Source: Anaerolineales bacterium (GTDB taxonomy: Bacteria; Chloroflexota; Anaerolineae; Anaerolineales; UBA11579). From it: DNA of 64,000 nucleotides. A program made the translations under genes and the position numbers. Each line of letters begins with the position of its first letter. Within the stretch, counting starts at the first letter, position 1. Of this stretch, positions 1-10,623 are shown one piece after another. The notes beneath the pieces were generated by a model that made no database searches, was not told the origin of the DNA, and saw only the letters and a list, made by a program, of their open reading frames with translations. The DNA is taken from the NCBI GenBank assembly GCA_016932165.1, contig JAFGDK010000074.1, positions 1 through 64,000 on the forward strand. The letters are read 5' to 3'.

Positions 1-99
1 ATACATGATTAACAAATCTTTTTTACGAGATTAAATCAGGTTGGGAAGGCAGGTGGTTTTGACTGTGAAACAATAATTCCGGGCAAGGAGCTCAGTGGA

Positions 100-1344
100 C
101 TAATCTTTATCGCCGCTTTCTACCTTCTGGATAATCTGGTGTGCTAACCCGAGCAATCTTTCGGTGTCGATCTGATTATCTTCTGTTTCAGAACGCCAGA
201 AATGATCAAGCAGTTCAGTTTGGGTCATACTGCCGATCAGTGTGCCTTCGGGAAGACGGCCGCGTACCTCTCGTTTGGGGCGTTTGACCAGATGGAACTC
301 AAAGGCTTCACTGGCCAGATCGTGCAGCATGCCTTCATCGATCAACGGCTCCCACTCATGGGGATACTCAATTGTCAGCCGGACAATTGCATCCCGGATC
401 TGATCCTCTTCAGGCATCGCCTTGCGCAGCTTTTCAGATACCTTTTCTTCAGATACCAATTGGACCGAACGCTCAACAAAACTCCTGATCCCGTTGATCT
501 CGCACCATTGATAATTGGTCTTGCCTTTGTACACTTCCGCCATCACGTAGAATTTCTTCTCGTGCGCTTCGCCCCAATCGACCCTCTCTATCGAGCCGGG
601 ATACACGACCGGTGGATGGTTCCCTTCATTCAAGTCCTGGGGTTTATGGATGTGCCCCATGGCCACATAGTCCAGACGTTTGTCTTTGACCAGACCGCTG
701 GAGAGCACCAGATCGTTGCCCAGGATCACGGACCGTTCGCCGCCATAGGAGGCGCCCTGGATGGAAGCATGCGCCGTCAGGATGGTGGGGAGTTCCGGAT
801 CTGCCTTGTCCAGCCATTTGTCCACCAGGTCACCCAGATTGGTTTCCAGCTGCTGGTAGAGTTTATCTGGTTCTGCCAGAGACATCCCCAGGTGAGCGAC
901 CATCCCAGAACGAGAAATCCAAGGCAAGGCGATCAGCTGGAGAGGAAGCCCCCAGAGGTTTTCCGAGAGGTAGAACCTGGGTCGGTCGGCTACGATGATG
1001 TTGGGAATCTCCAGAGTGTTGAACTCTTCCAGGGCGTGCGCCCGGTTGAGACTGGGGGTTAGATCATGGTTGCCAACCAACAATATCGTGGGGATATCGG
1101 CATTCGACAGACGGATGATTCGCCTCTCCCACTCGCGCTGGTAAGTTGGGGCTGGGTTGCGGTCTTTGTAGGCGTCCCCGGCAAAGATTACCAGGTCTAC
1201 CTGCTCTTCTATCGCCGCAGCGATGATCTTGTCCAGTGAATTAAGGAAATCGACCACCCGCAGTGGAAGCCCGGTGTCCGGGTCCTGGCGGCCGTAGTTA
1301 GCCATGTTGATATGGGCATCCGCAAAATGTAAGATTTTTACCAT
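100..1344 (-). CDS. DNA repair exonuclease SbcD/Mre11-like metallophosphoesterase
   Basis: ORF with metallophosphoesterase motifs (HFADAHIN, FAGDAYKD, GNHDL, TAHAS, GHIHKP). Confidence 0.85.
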   Translation of the reverse strand: MVKILHFADAHINMANYGRQDPDTGLPLRVVDFLNSLDKIIAAAIEEQVDLVIFAGDAYKDRNPAPTYQREWERRIIRLSNADIPTILLVGNHDLTPSLNRAHALEEFNTLEIPNIIVADRPRFYLSENLWGLPLQLIALPWISRSGMVAHLGMSLAEPDKLYQQLETNLGDLVDKWLDKADPELPTILTAHASIQGASYGGERSVILGNDLVLSSGLVKDKRLDYVAMGHIHKPQDLNEGNHPPVVYPGSIERVDWGEAHEKKFYVMAEVYKGKTNYQWCEINGIRSFVERSVQLVSEEKVSEKLRKAMPEEDQIRDAIVRLTIEYPHEWEPLIDEGMLHDLASEAFEFHLVKRPKREVRGRLPEGTLIGSMTQTELLDHFWRSETEDNQIDTERLLGLAHQIIQKVESGDKD

Positions 1345-2753
1345 CAGGGGGTCACTCCCAGTTCTTCCAGTTTGGTGCGGCCGGGGGTGAAGCTGGGATT
1401 GAGGTAGATGGTTTGCTTCAGGTCTTCCACTGCGTTGCCTGTCTCGCCAATTGCCAGGTAGGCCAGAGCTCGCCAGTAGAGGCTTTCTTCCAGGGTGGGA
1501 TCTTCGATAAATTCATATAAAGTGGTATTGGCCAGGTTGATCACATCCTGATAGCGGCCGGAATAGTAATAAGCCCAGTAAGGCCCGGTCTGGTACCACA
1601 TGATGCGGTAGGGCCGGCGAGTTTCGGCGGTTTCCCCTTCTTCTGATTGGCCCAATCCAGCATATAGAAGAAAGGCATAATCGTAGGCGAAAGCTGCATC
1701 CACATATTCATACAACTGCACGTGGCTGGTACCTTTATTGAACCAGGCGAAGAATTCATCAATGCCTTCCTCGGTGCTAATCTCGGCGTTGGCGATATCC
1801 AGGGCATGGCGGTTGGCCCAATCATTGTCTGCCCATTCTCCCAGCAAATCAAGAATCGTTTGCAGGTCCTCTGGTGGATAGACGACCATGAAGAGGTAGT
1901 TGAACCCCCGCCAGCCATCCACAAATTCCGGATAAGGAACTTGCAGATTTTCTCCGGGCTCCAAATAGGCATCCTGGACAATGAAAACCCCCTTGGCTTC
2001 ATCATAACCGGTAACGAAAAGGTAATGTCCCATCCAGGCGATCTTGCCGGTATAGTCCCGTTCGTAATAGCCTTTCTCAATCAGCACCGGGTAGTTGTGG
2101 GAGAGGAGCCGTTTAATCACCTCGATCTCACCGCCGTAGCGGCTGAGCATGGCAAATCTTGTTTTGTCATTCACGAAGTCGACCATTTCGTAAGGCATCA
2201 CGTTCTTGTCTGATTTGCCGCGGTCAATAAAGTTCTTTTCTGGGTCACTTTCACCGGGTTTGATCGCTTTGGCAACGTCATCCCGGTTGCCCGTCCAGCC
2301 CCAGAAATTCAGTGCCATGGTCAGGTTGGCCGGGCCGCAGTAGTTCCAGCGTTCATGCTGGTGCACGTAGGTGACCTGGTTGCGTAAGTCAATTGAGGCA
2401 GGCAAAGGGGTGGGGGTGATGGTTGGAGGAATGGTTGGTTGGGAGGTGTCTTCTGGAGCCGGGGTAGCAGTCGGGGTGCCGATGGGTGTGATTGTAAGCG
2501 CTTGCATCGTCTCGGCAACGATGGTTTCAATTTCATCCTGGCCTTCCGGGACAAAAACAGCCTCATCCGGCGGGTTAAGCAGATAGGTGATCCTGGTTTG
2601 CAACAAATCTAACCGATGACTGATGCGGGTGCGGACAGGCGGCAGCAGCAAGCTGGTCCCACCAACTACCAGCAGGGCCGCAAAGATCAAAAGGCGCTGG
2701 CTGCGTTTTCTGCGCCGCTCAATTTTCAGCCGGGATGCCTGGTTTTCATGCAT
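1344..2753 (-). CDS. Membrane-anchored C39-family peptidase with C-terminal TPR-like repeats
   Basis: N-terminal TM, Pro/Thr-rich linker, NYCGPANLTMAL Cys motif and GHYLFVTGYD His motif; TPR-like C terminus. Confidence 0.75.
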   Translation of the reverse strand: MHENQASRLKIERRRKRSQRLLIFAALLVVGGTSLLLPPVRTRISHRLDLLQTRITYLLNPPDEAVFVPEGQDEIETIVAETMQALTITPIGTPTATPAPEDTSQPTIPPTITPTPLPASIDLRNQVTYVHQHERWNYCGPANLTMALNFWGWTGNRDDVAKAIKPGESDPEKNFIDRGKSDKNVMPYEMVDFVNDKTRFAMLSRYGGEIEVIKRLLSHNYPVLIEKGYYERDYTGKIAWMGHYLFVTGYDEAKGVFIVQDAYLEPGENLQVPYPEFVDGWRGFNYLFMVVYPPEDLQTILDLLGEWADNDWANRHALDIANAEISTEEGIDEFFAWFNKGTSHVQLYEYVDAAFAYDYAFLLYAGLGQSEEGETAETRRPYRIMWYQTGPYWAYYYSGRYQDVINLANTTLYEFIEDPTLEESLYWRALAYLAIGETGNAVEDLKQTIYLNPSFTPGRTKLEELGVTP

Positions 2754-2792
2754 AAAGGGGATTATATCATCGAAGAAATTAGGTTAACCAAC

Positions 2793-3680
2793 TCAAAACA
2801 GCTTCATTTGAGACGCTTTTGAGGAGATTTTCTCCGGGGTAAACTTCGGCATGGAGAGGTTGATTCCAAATTTGTCACACACCTCCCTGGTCAGATCATA
2901 GAGCTTTTGAGCATCATCTGCGGGAGCGAAGTACCTGAGGCCAAATTTTTGGCGGTACTGGGTGCTGAGTCCGGGAAAATGTTGGTCCAATTGCTGATAG
3001 AGATATTCACGCTGGCGGTCCCGCATAGTCAGCCCGAAGGAAGGAAGCAGGTAACTAGCGCCGTGGTCTGCCGCCATTTGGATGATGGCGCCCACATTTT
3101 CTGAGTTGTCTTCGATCATCGGCAACAGCGGCATTAGCAGTACCCCGGTGTAGATGCCCCTGCCCGCAATTTGGGCCATCGCCTGGAACCGGCGGGAAAC
3201 TTTTGGCGCCCCGGGTTCCAGTTTTTTGCCCAAATCATCATCCGCCGTGGTGACGGTAAAGCTGACTGCTGCGAAGGTTTTGTTAATCTCCACCAGGGTG
3301 TCCAAATCTTTCAGCACCAGGTCGCTTTTGGTGAGGACATGCACAGGGAACTGATTCTTTGCGATCACCTGCAATGCACCCCCGGTGAGATTGTATTGTT
3401 TTTCTACCGGCATGTACGGGTCATTCATCGAGCCGGTGCCGATTGTGCCTCTGATTCGTTTCCGGGGGAGCGAATCGGCAAGCAAGTCTACTGCGTTGAT
3501 CTTGACAATCACCTCGCTGTCGAAGTTCTCGATCTGATAGCATTCACTGCGCGAATCGCAATAGATGCAGCGGTGCTGGCAGCCGCGATACAGGTTCATA
3601 TTATATTTCAACCCGAACCAGTCATCCGGCTGTTTGACCGGATTGAGGATGCCCTTGGTGTGCGTCTCAGTGATCATCAT
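2793..3680 (-). CDS. Spore photoproduct lyase (SPL)-like radical SAM protein
   Basis: GCQHRCIYCDSRSECY CxxxCxxC-type motif, GTGSMNDPYMPVEK; typical SPL-family radical SAM layout. Confidence 0.85.
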   Translation of the reverse strand: MMITETHTKGILNPVKQPDDWFGLKYNMNLYRGCQHRCIYCDSRSECYQIENFDSEVIVKINAVDLLADSLPRKRIRGTIGTGSMNDPYMPVEKQYNLTGGALQVIAKNQFPVHVLTKSDLVLKDLDTLVEINKTFAAVSFTVTTADDDLGKKLEPGAPKVSRRFQAMAQIAGRGIYTGVLLMPLLPMIEDNSENVGAIIQMAADHGASYLLPSFGLTMRDRQREYLYQQLDQHFPGLSTQYRQKFGLRYFAPADDAQKLYDLTREVCDKFGINLSMPKFTPEKISSKASQMKLF

Positions 3681-3814
3681 TCTTCAACCATGATTGGGAG
3701 CCTTTGGGCTTTGTTAATACTATATTCGACTTCACCAGGCAGCAGGGGGATGCCGTCAAAGCCGGTTTCTTCTACGAACTTTCGGGTGATCTCCAGAATC
3801 TCTTCAGCTTGCAT
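3677..3814 (-). CDS. Short ORF, C-terminal DUF4332/HhH-like segment (possible small gene or 5'-truncated relic), ATGA overlap with SPL-like gene
   Basis: Reading the minus strand gives MQAEEILEITRKFVEETGFDGIPLLPGEVEYSINKAQRLPIMVEE*; frame stays open upstream (VHHDAGITSIKKLAA) to a TAG near 3869 but lacks ATG/GTG there. Confidence 0.4.
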   Translation of the reverse strand: MQAEEILEITRKFVEETGFDGIPLLPGEVEYSINKAQRLPIMVEE

Positions 3815-3870
3815 GGCTGCCAACTTTTTGATCGAGGTGATCCCGGCATCGTGGTGGACTACTCCCCTCT

Positions 3871-3891
3871 ATTATAACAGAACATATGTTC
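3871..3891 (-). promoter_or_regulatory. LexA/SOS-type box GAACATATGTTC (3880-3891) adjacent to TATAAT -10 on minus strand
   Basis: Perfect GAAC-N4-GTTC palindrome immediately upstream of minus-strand TATAAT. Confidence 0.65.
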
Positions 3892-3979
3892 ATTTATTCG
3901 GGCTTTGGCCCTTTTCCGGGTGTGATTTAAATCCTGCATGCCTATGATAAAATCACCCACATAAATCCAGGTCACCACC

Positions 3980-5953
3980 ATGGCGAAATTGAAGCAATTC
4001 TTCAAGAAAAATAACGGGATCATCTCCTTCTTCCTGCTGGCTGCAGGATTCCTGGTTTATATCCTCCGTTCAATTCATTACGCACAAACCATACCTTCAA
4101 CGGTTTGGGATGAAGGTATGTACATGTACAAGGGTTATCTGTTCACGTCGGGGAAATTCCCACCATTTGAGGATTTTGGTGTGTGGACCAATCAGATGCC
4201 GCTGGCATATTTTGTGGCCGGTCTGCCGCAGGTGCTGTTTGGTCCAGGGCTCAGAGCAGGACGGGTGTTTGCCGTGGTGATCGGGACAGCATCGCTGTTT
4301 GGATTAGGACTTGGCGCAAGAAGATTGCGCGGTAATTGGTGGGCGGCTGCCATGGTATGGGCGGTTTCGCTTAACCAGGGCTGGGTGATGGCTTTCAGCC
4401 AGGTGTTTTCCCAGAGCATGGTTAGCTTCTTCCTGGCCTGGATGATCTTCTTTTTGTCTGGCAAACGGGAGTCGGTATGGGAGATCGGGCTGGCAGGATT
4501 GTTTGCTTCCTTGGCCGGGATGGTCAGGATCAATGTGCTGCCGGTATTGGTCCTGCTGGTGGTTTATGTGATCTGGCGCTATGGCTGGAAATCCGGGATG
4601 GTCGCTGCCGCGGCCGGATTGTTGCCGATCGTGGTGATCCATGCAGTTTATTGGCCGAATATTCTCAAGCTTTGGGCATACTGGATTCCGGAGAAGCTGT
4701 TCCCGGCAATTGCTGAATACCGTTCCCCCTGGCGGGAGGTGTTCCTGCCGGAAAACTTTTCCTGGTTACGTGTAGCTGATTGGTGGGGTGATCAGGACCA
4801 TTTGGCCTGGGTTGGGATCAAGACTTTCGTTGATGGTCTGCGTGCCAATTTTATCTCATGGTATGGAATTGTCGTTGTGCTGATCCTCTGGCCCAGATCA
4901 GGGAAATGGAAAACTGATCATGACAGAAAATTGGCGGTCTTCTATACCGGCACTTACCTGATCATGTTTCTTGTGCATACCTGGGTTTCGATGGGCGGTA
5001 AGACCTGCCAGTTCAGCTGCTTCCCCGGTTATTTCCTGTTTTTCAACTGGTTTGGGTTGATGGCGGTGGTCACCACAGCTGGTTCGTGGAAGAAGCGCGT
5101 TAATTACATCACTCAGATCGTGCTGATCGTATTACTGCTGGCAATCGTGTACCTATTCTTTGTACAGCTGGGAGACAACTTCAGGGCAGCACGATCGTTC
5201 ATTCTGATTGACTTGCTTGGAGTCTCCCTGGAAGCCCTAATGAAGAAACCCGGGGCAGAACTAGGTTCCTTCTGGCAATTTTTAGAGTCCAGCCTCAGTT
5301 TTGACAGTTTGCGCTGGTTACGCTTCTTCTGGTTGAGCGATCTGATGACAAAGGTGCTCTGGGGTCTTGGCGCATTCGTCATCGTATTGGTTTTCCCATT
5401 GCTGATCCGTAAGCTTTTCTTCAGTAAATGGCCAACACAAGTAAACTTTGGAACCCTGGTGATGGTATCCCTCCTGGCAGGCGGTGTAATTGCCGGGAGT
5501 ACTGGCTTGCTGGCTCAACCGATGCGGGTGACCGTGTGTGCTGAAAATGTGATTGAGCGCCAGGAACTTGTCGGCGAAAAATTGTCTGAAATTATCCCTG
5601 ATGGGGCGCAGGTTTTTTGGGATGTAAAATCCAGCGTGCCGTTGTTGTATCTTGATGATGTTAATCTTTTCCTTCCGCAGTTGAACGACCGGTTTACCTA
5701 TATCCCGCAGAGTCAGCAAACAGTAGGCCAAAATCAAACCAAAGCCCGTTTCGGCTGGTGGGATTACCAGATTGGGTTGGAATGGATTGAGGAGACAGAT
5801 ATCATCGTGGCCCAGAACATGGTCTATGACCATCTGTGGGATTGGAAAAATAAAGTCGAGCAGGGAGAGTTTGATATTATTCTGGTGACCGAACCCTATG
5901 ATACCTGCACCGGTACGAGATCGGAACTCATTGTTCTGAAACCAAGTCCTTGA
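3980..5953 (+). CDS. Multi-TM glycosyltransferase family 39/ArnT-like membrane protein
   Basis: Many TM segments, N-terminal periplasmic acidic motif (TVWDEGMYMYKG) typical of GT-C enzymes. Confidence 0.7.
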   Translation: MAKLKQFFKKNNGIISFFLLAAGFLVYILRSIHYAQTIPSTVWDEGMYMYKGYLFTSGKFPPFEDFGVWTNQMPLAYFVAGLPQVLFGPGLRAGRVFAVVIGTASLFGLGLGARRLRGNWWAAAMVWAVSLNQGWVMAFSQVFSQSMVSFFLAWMIFFLSGKRESVWEIGLAGLFASLAGMVRINVLPVLVLLVVYVIWRYGWKSGMVAAAAGLLPIVVIHAVYWPNILKLWAYWIPEKLFPAIAEYRSPWREVFLPENFSWLRVADWWGDQDHLAWVGIKTFVDGLRANFISWYGIVVVLILWPRSGKWKTDHDRKLAVFYTGTYLIMFLVHTWVSMGGKTCQFSCFPGYFLFFNWFGLMAVVTTAGSWKKRVNYITQIVLIVLLLAIVYLFFVQLGDNFRAARSFILIDLLGVSLEALMKKPGAELGSFWQFLESSLSFDSLRWLRFFWLSDLMTKVLWGLGAFVIVLVFPLLIRKLFFSKWPTQVNFGTLVMVSLLAGGVIAGSTGLLAQPMRVTVCAENVIERQELVGEKLSEIIPDGAQVFWDVKSSVPLLYLDDVNLFLPQLNDRFTYIPQSQQTVGQNQTKARFGWWDYQIGLEWIEETDIIVAQNMVYDHLWDWKNKVEQGEFDIILVTEPYDTCTGTRSELIVLKPSP

Positions 5954-5955
5954 GA

Positions 5956-5990
5956 ACAAAATAGGCTGGCGATTCGCCAGCCTATTTTGT
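5956..5990. terminator. Bidirectional intrinsic terminator between convergent genes
   Basis: ACAAAATAGGCTGGCGA-T-TCGCCAGCCTATTTTGT, 17 nt arms. Confidence 0.85.
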
Positions 5991-6013
5991 ACGTCAGGGA
6001 TATTTAATTTTAA

Positions 6014-7966
6014 TTATTCTTCAGTGAACTCGCCTTCGAGGACTTCATCTTCACCCGTTTTGCTGCTGTTTCCATTCCCATTTCCATTGGTCGCCTGGCC
6101 GCCATAGTTGGGGAAGTCTGAGCCGGGCATGCCTCCGGGTGCACCTCCTGGCTGCTGCTGCCCTTGCTGGGCATAGAGCTGCTGGCTGATGGCGTGGAAG
6201 GCGTTTTGCAGGGCTTCGGTCTCCTGTTTGATGCGGTGAATATCATCTGTCTCTGCTGCTTTCCGCAGCGACTCGATCTGTGATTCGATATTGGTTTTGT
6301 CCGCCGCGGGCACCTTATCACCCAATTCTTTCAGGGTCTTCTCAGTCTGGTACGCCAGGCTGTCGGCATTGTTCTTAACTGTGATCAGCTCTCGTCGCTT
6401 TTGGTCTTCTGCTTTGTGCTGCTGAGCCTGCTGCACCATGCTTTCGATATCTCTGTCGCTCAAGTTGGTGCTGGCGGTGATCGTGATCTTTTGCTCTTTG
6501 CCGGTGGCCTTATCTTTGGCGGTCACGTTGAGGATTCCATTGGCGTCAATGTCGAAGGTGACTTCCACCTGCGGGATGCCGCGCTGGGCTGGGGGAATGC
6601 CTTCCAGGCGGAAGCGTCCCAGACTCATGTTATCGGAGGCCATGGTGCGCTCACCCTGGAGGATATGGATATCTACGGCAGTCTGGTTATCCTCGGCGGT
6701 TGAGAAAACCTCGTTCTTGCGCACCGGGATGGTGGTATTGCGCTCGATCATCGGGGTCATCACCGCGCCGAGGGTCTCTATGCCCAGGGTCAGCGGAGTG
6801 ACATCCAGAAGGAGGACATCTTTTACTTCCCCGCCCAGCACACCGGCCTGGATGGCGGCGCCTACAGAGACAACCTCGTCCGGGTTGACGCCTTTATGTG
6901 GGGTTTTCCCGGTGATTGATTCAACCAACTCTTGCACCATCGGCATCCGGGTGGAGCCGCCGACGAGGACGACTTCATCCAGGTCGGATGGTGAGAGGTT
7001 GGCGTCTTTGAGAGCAGCATGGAAGGGGGTTTTGATACGGGCAACCAGATCTTCGGTGAGCTGCTCAAATTTAGCCCGGCTGATCTTTTTGACTAGATGC
7101 TTGGGCCCGCTGGCATCTGCGGTAATGTAGGGCAGGTTGACCTCAGTCTCCATCACGGTGGAGAGCTCAATCTTGGCCTTCTCAGCCGCTTCGCGCAACC
7201 GCTGGAGGGCCTGGCGGTCATTCCTCAGGTCAATCCCCTGTTCTTTTTTGAATTCATCTGCCAGGTAGTTGACGATCTTCTCGTCCCAATCGTCACCGCC
7301 GAGGTGGGTATCACCATTGGTGGATTTCACTTCGATGACACCATCACCAACCTCAAGGATCGAGACATCAAAGGTGCCGCCGCCAAGGTCAAAGACCAGG
7401 ATGGTTTCGTTTTCTTTTTTGTCCAACCCGTAAGCCAGAGCGGCTGCAGTTGGCTCGTTGATGATCCGCAACACTTCCAGCCCGGCGATTTTGCCGGCAT
7501 CTTTGGTGGCCTGGCGCTGGCTGTCGTTGAAGTAAGCGGGTACAGTGATCACCGCCTGGGTGACCGGCGTGCCGAGGTAGGCTTCGGCATCTGCTTTAAG
7601 CTTGGACAGCACCATGGCAGAAATTTCCTGCGGGCTGTACTCATTGCCAGTCTGAGGGACTTTCACGCGGGCATCACCATTGGGGCCAGAAATTACACTG
7701 AATGGAACCATCTCACGCTCGGTCTGGACTTCATCAAAGCGCCGGCCCATGAAGCGTTTGATCGAGTAAATTGTATTTTCAGGGTTGATCACGGCCTGGC
7801 GTTTGGCAGTTTGGCCGACCAGACGTTCGCCATTCTTTGTAAATCCGACCACGGAGGGCAGCAACCGCGAACCTTCGGCGGTGGTGATCACGGTGGGATC
7901 GCCACCTTCCATTACAGAGACAACGCTGTTGGTGGTTCCGAGGTCAATTCCGATAATTTTCGACAT
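6014..7966 (-). CDS. dnaK: Molecular chaperone DnaK (Hsp70)
   Basis: [59 protein letters not shown]. Confidence 0.98.
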   Translation of the reverse strand: MSKIIGIDLGTTNSVVSVMEGGDPTVITTAEGSRLLPSVVGFTKNGERLVGQTAKRQAVINPENTIYSIKRFMGRRFDEVQTEREMVPFSVISGPNGDARVKVPQTGNEYSPQEISAMVLSKLKADAEAYLGTPVTQAVITVPAYFNDSQRQATKDAGKIAGLEVLRIINEPTAAALAYGLDKKENETILVFDLGGGTFDVSILEVGDGVIEVKSTNGDTHLGGDDWDEKIVNYLADEFKKEQGIDLRNDRQALQRLREAAEKAKIELSTVMETEVNLPYITADASGPKHLVKKISRAKFEQLTEDLVARIKTPFHAALKDANLSPSDLDEVVLVGGSTRMPMVQELVESITGKTPHKGVNPDEVVSVGAAIQAGVLGGEVKDVLLLDVTPLTLGIETLGAVMTPMIERNTTIPVRKNEVFSTAEDNQTAVDIHILQGERTMASDNMSLGRFRLEGIPPAQRGIPQVEVTFDIDANGILNVTAKDKATGKEQKITITASTNLSDRDIESMVQQAQQHKAEDQKRRELITVKNNADSLAYQTEKTLKELGDKVPAADKTNIESQIESLRKAAETDDIHRIKQETEALQNAFHAISQQLYAQQGQQQPGGAPGGMPGSDFPNYGGQATNGNGNGNSSKTGEDEVLEGEFTEE

Positions 7967-8139
7967 AATCTTTCTCCTATCTATGAGTTATTTTTAACAA
8001 AATAATTTCATTTTTCCAGCCAGAACTAGCCTGAGGGCTGTCTGGCATATTGTTAAGCATAAGATAATTTTCATAGATGATGATAAGAGGAATATTGGAG
8101 AAGTATTAGAAGGCATTTCTTCCCTGGTTATGGTAGCAT

Positions 8140-8745
8140 TTGAGCATGCCAATTATGATCAATACAACCGAAGTTCGATGGTTTTACCCCTCCGAAATTC
8201 CTTCAAAAATACAAGCCTGGTTTACCGGTTTAGGCGATATCCAACACCAACTACCCCGAACTGACCTCTATTTGCCTGGAAGTGGTCCGGGGATGGGGGT
8301 TAAGCTGCGAGAAGGCCGATTGGAAATAAAATTCCGTTGCAGGCAGAATGGTAGCTTAACCCTATCCAAGAAAATTGCGGGTAATGTTGAAAACTGGCGT
8401 AAGTGGGGATTTCCAATACCATCCAGCAAACCAGCTTGGATACCGGTGGAAAAGGAAAGGCAGATTCTCTATTACCAGGTTGCCGCAGGTGACAAGGTAG
8501 AGCGTTCTACACCCGATGTGATCCCAAGTCAGGGAGGCGGGGTCGAACTCACCCGGGCAGTGCTAGGAGGAGAAGAGCTATGGTGGACGATCGGGATTGA
8601 GGTTTTTGCGCCTGATGCCAGGAGATTCGATGTACTCGAAATGATCGCCCGGTTGGTATTCAATCATTTCCCCGCCGGCTTACAGGTTGGGAATTCTTTC
8701 AGTTATCCTGTCCTGGTTAGAAAGTATAGAGGAGCGAAAAGATGA
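8140..8745 (+). CDS. Hypothetical protein, possibly CYTH-like
   Basis: Good ORF; EVRWFY...GVKLREGRLEIKFR resembles CYTH-type beta strands; weak assignment. Confidence 0.5.
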   Translation: MSMPIMINTTEVRWFYPSEIPSKIQAWFTGLGDIQHQLPRTDLYLPGSGPGMGVKLREGRLEIKFRCRQNGSLTLSKKIAGNVENWRKWGFPIPSSKPAWIPVEKERQILYYQVAAGDKVERSTPDVIPSQGGGVELTRAVLGGEELWWTIGIEVFAPDARRFDVLEMIARLVFNHFPAGLQVGNSFSYPVLVRKYRGAKR

Positions 8746-9839
8746 AGCGATTGGAGCAATTGCAATTTTTACGGTTTTTTGCCTCACTTTGGATTGTGAT
8801 CTATCATTTTGGGGTAGGTACAGTGCCATTTGACAGAGAACCTTTCATCCGGGTGGTAAGGGGAGATTCTTTTATTGTCAGCTTTTTCTTTGTTCTTTCG
8901 GGTTTTATTATCGCGTATGTCTATTATCCCCAGGCACTGAAAGGGATTAACTTCAAGGATTTTTTGGTTAAGCGCCTTTCCAGATTTTTACCTCTCTATT
9001 GGGTTACTCTGGCGATCATGATGGTTCTGTTTTGGCAAAAGTCTTCCCGCCCGGTATTTGTCAGCGCGCTTGAGATTCCACTACTCCACGCCTGGGTGCC
9101 AAATGCGTTATTTGGGTTTAATTTTCCTGATTGGGCTATGTCTGTATTTTTGGCTATCTATGCGATCTTTCCACTGTTGTTCTCCTGGATAGTGCGTCAG
9201 GGTGATAAGAAAGCAGGCCAGTTGATTATCGGCTTCTGGGTTGCCAGCCAGCTAGTTATTCATATACTGGATGCCATATTTTCTGGTGGCGGCATTTCCT
9301 GGTGGGGAGATTTTATCCGCTTCAACCCGCTGTTCCACCTGAATACGTTTCTTTTGGGTGTATTGGGGGGCTATTATTATCGTCTTCACTGGGTGGAAAA
9401 ACCCGCCAATCAAAGCGTTAATTCCATCCAGATCGTTTTAGCTGCAATTCTGTTTACCGGATTTGCCTTGTATCGGTATGAATTGCAGCAGGCAACCCCT
9501 TTCAGGTTAGCCTTTGCCACCGGATTATTGGCTCCTTATTACCTCTGGGTCCTCATCTTACTGGCCAGAGATACCGGCAGGCTTTCTAATTTTTTAAGTT
9601 CAAGAGTTCTGGTGATGTTAGGTGATCTCAGCTTTTCAATATATTTACTGCAAAGTCCGGTGTATGAGCTTTATGAAAAGCACTTGCTTCCCCGGTTTGA
9701 ATTCCATTTCCCCTGGTCAGAACCGTTTCATTTTTATATCTACCTGATTCTGCTGTTTGCAGCTGCTTTTTTCAGCCGCCATTTGTTCGAAATTCCAATA
9801 CAAAGGTTCATCCGCCAGCGTTTGGTTGCATCTGGGTGA
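8742..9839 (+). CDS. Acyltransferase family 3 (OafA/YrhL-like)
   Basis: MKRLEQLQFLRFFASLWIVIYHFGVG, multi-TM. Confidence 0.9.
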   Translation: MKRLEQLQFLRFFASLWIVIYHFGVGTVPFDREPFIRVVRGDSFIVSFFFVLSGFIIAYVYYPQALKGINFKDFLVKRLSRFLPLYWVTLAIMMVLFWQKSSRPVFVSALEIPLLHAWVPNALFGFNFPDWAMSVFLAIYAIFPLLFSWIVRQGDKKAGQLIIGFWVASQLVIHILDAIFSGGGISWWGDFIRFNPLFHLNTFLLGVLGGYYYRLHWVEKPANQSVNSIQIVLAAILFTGFALYRYELQQATPFRLAFATGLLAPYYLWVLILLARDTGRLSNFLSSRVLVMLGDLSFSIYLLQSPVYELYEKHLLPRFEFHFPWSEPFHFYIYLILLFAAAFFSRHLFEIPIQRFIRQRLVASG

Positions 9840-9881
9840 GGAAGGACTGATCCGCAACGATTAGTGGATATTCTCTCTTTA

Positions 9882-10505
9882 TCAATCCAGTTTGCGGCCA
9901 TAGTAGATCACCGATGGTTTGCCAAATCGGGGATACTGGCTCAATTTGGAAAGCCCTTGTTTCTCATAGAATGAGATCCCCGTCTGGTTGTTTCCGGCAA
10001 CTCCAAGATGATATCCCTTGACTGAATTTTGGATTAGATTATTTTCGTAAGCTTCGAATAACCTGCTTCCAATGCCAGTGCGCTGGAAATCAGGATGCAC
10101 GTTGATGTGCAGATGGGCCGGGTATTCTGTGATGAGACTGCCCACAGTGTTTCGGAAACTTCCTCGCATGTTTAGATACCCGCGCCACTGCGAGAAGGTT
10201 TTTGGGGACAACTTTCGCCAATGATCTCTGGCCTTTGGAAGCATGATGGACAAGAGACGTTGTTCTTGCTGGCGAGTATCAAGCGTACCGACAATGTAGC
10301 CGACAACTTTTTCCAGATCACATCTCTCAGCTACAAAGCAGTTTTCGGGTTCGTGCCATAAGTAATCCAGGCACCAGCGCAGGGCGAGAAGGTAAGGATC
10401 AATTTTAAGGTCGCCGGTAAGGTGACAGATCTCGATTATCTCCTGTTCATCTGTCGGTCTGCTGGTTCGGGTTGAAATCAGGGGCATGAAATAAATTATA
10501 ACCAA
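9882..10505 (-). CDS. GNAT family N-acetyltransferase
   Basis: INVHPDFQRTGIGSRLFEAYENN acetyl-CoA binding motif. Confidence 0.85.
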   Translation of the reverse strand: MVIIYFMPLISTRTSRPTDEQEIIEICHLTGDLKIDPYLLALRWCLDYLWHEPENCFVAERCDLEKVVGYIVGTLDTRQQEQRLLSIMLPKARDHWRKLSPKTFSQWRGYLNMRGSFRNTVGSLITEYPAHLHINVHPDFQRTGIGSRLFEAYENNLIQNSVKGYHLGVAGNNQTGISFYEKQGLSKLSQYPRFGKPSVIYYGRKLD

Positions 10506-10562
10506 TCCTGAAAGATGTCAATCATCGATTATTGTGGACTTGATTTGAAAAACTACCTGTGT

Positions 10563-10596
10563 TATAATTTAGAAAATTTAGGTTAGGCTAAATTTA
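10563..10596 (+). promoter_or_regulatory. -10 element TATAAT followed by DtxR/IdeR-type iron box TTAGGTTAGGCTAAATTTA (10578-10596)
   Basis: 16/19 match by eye to the DtxR/IdeR box TTAGGTTAGSCTAACCTAA. Confidence 0.7.
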
Positions 10597-10623
10597 GATT
10601 TATCAATACATAAGGAGCTTGGT

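Noticed and set aside
202-1062. Long antisense ORFs such as 202-1062 +, 7097-8005 +, 27349-28125 +, 31135-31944 -
   Set aside because: Each lies opposite a clearly recognisable gene, with no family motifs; typical shadow ORFs of moderately GC-rich DNA
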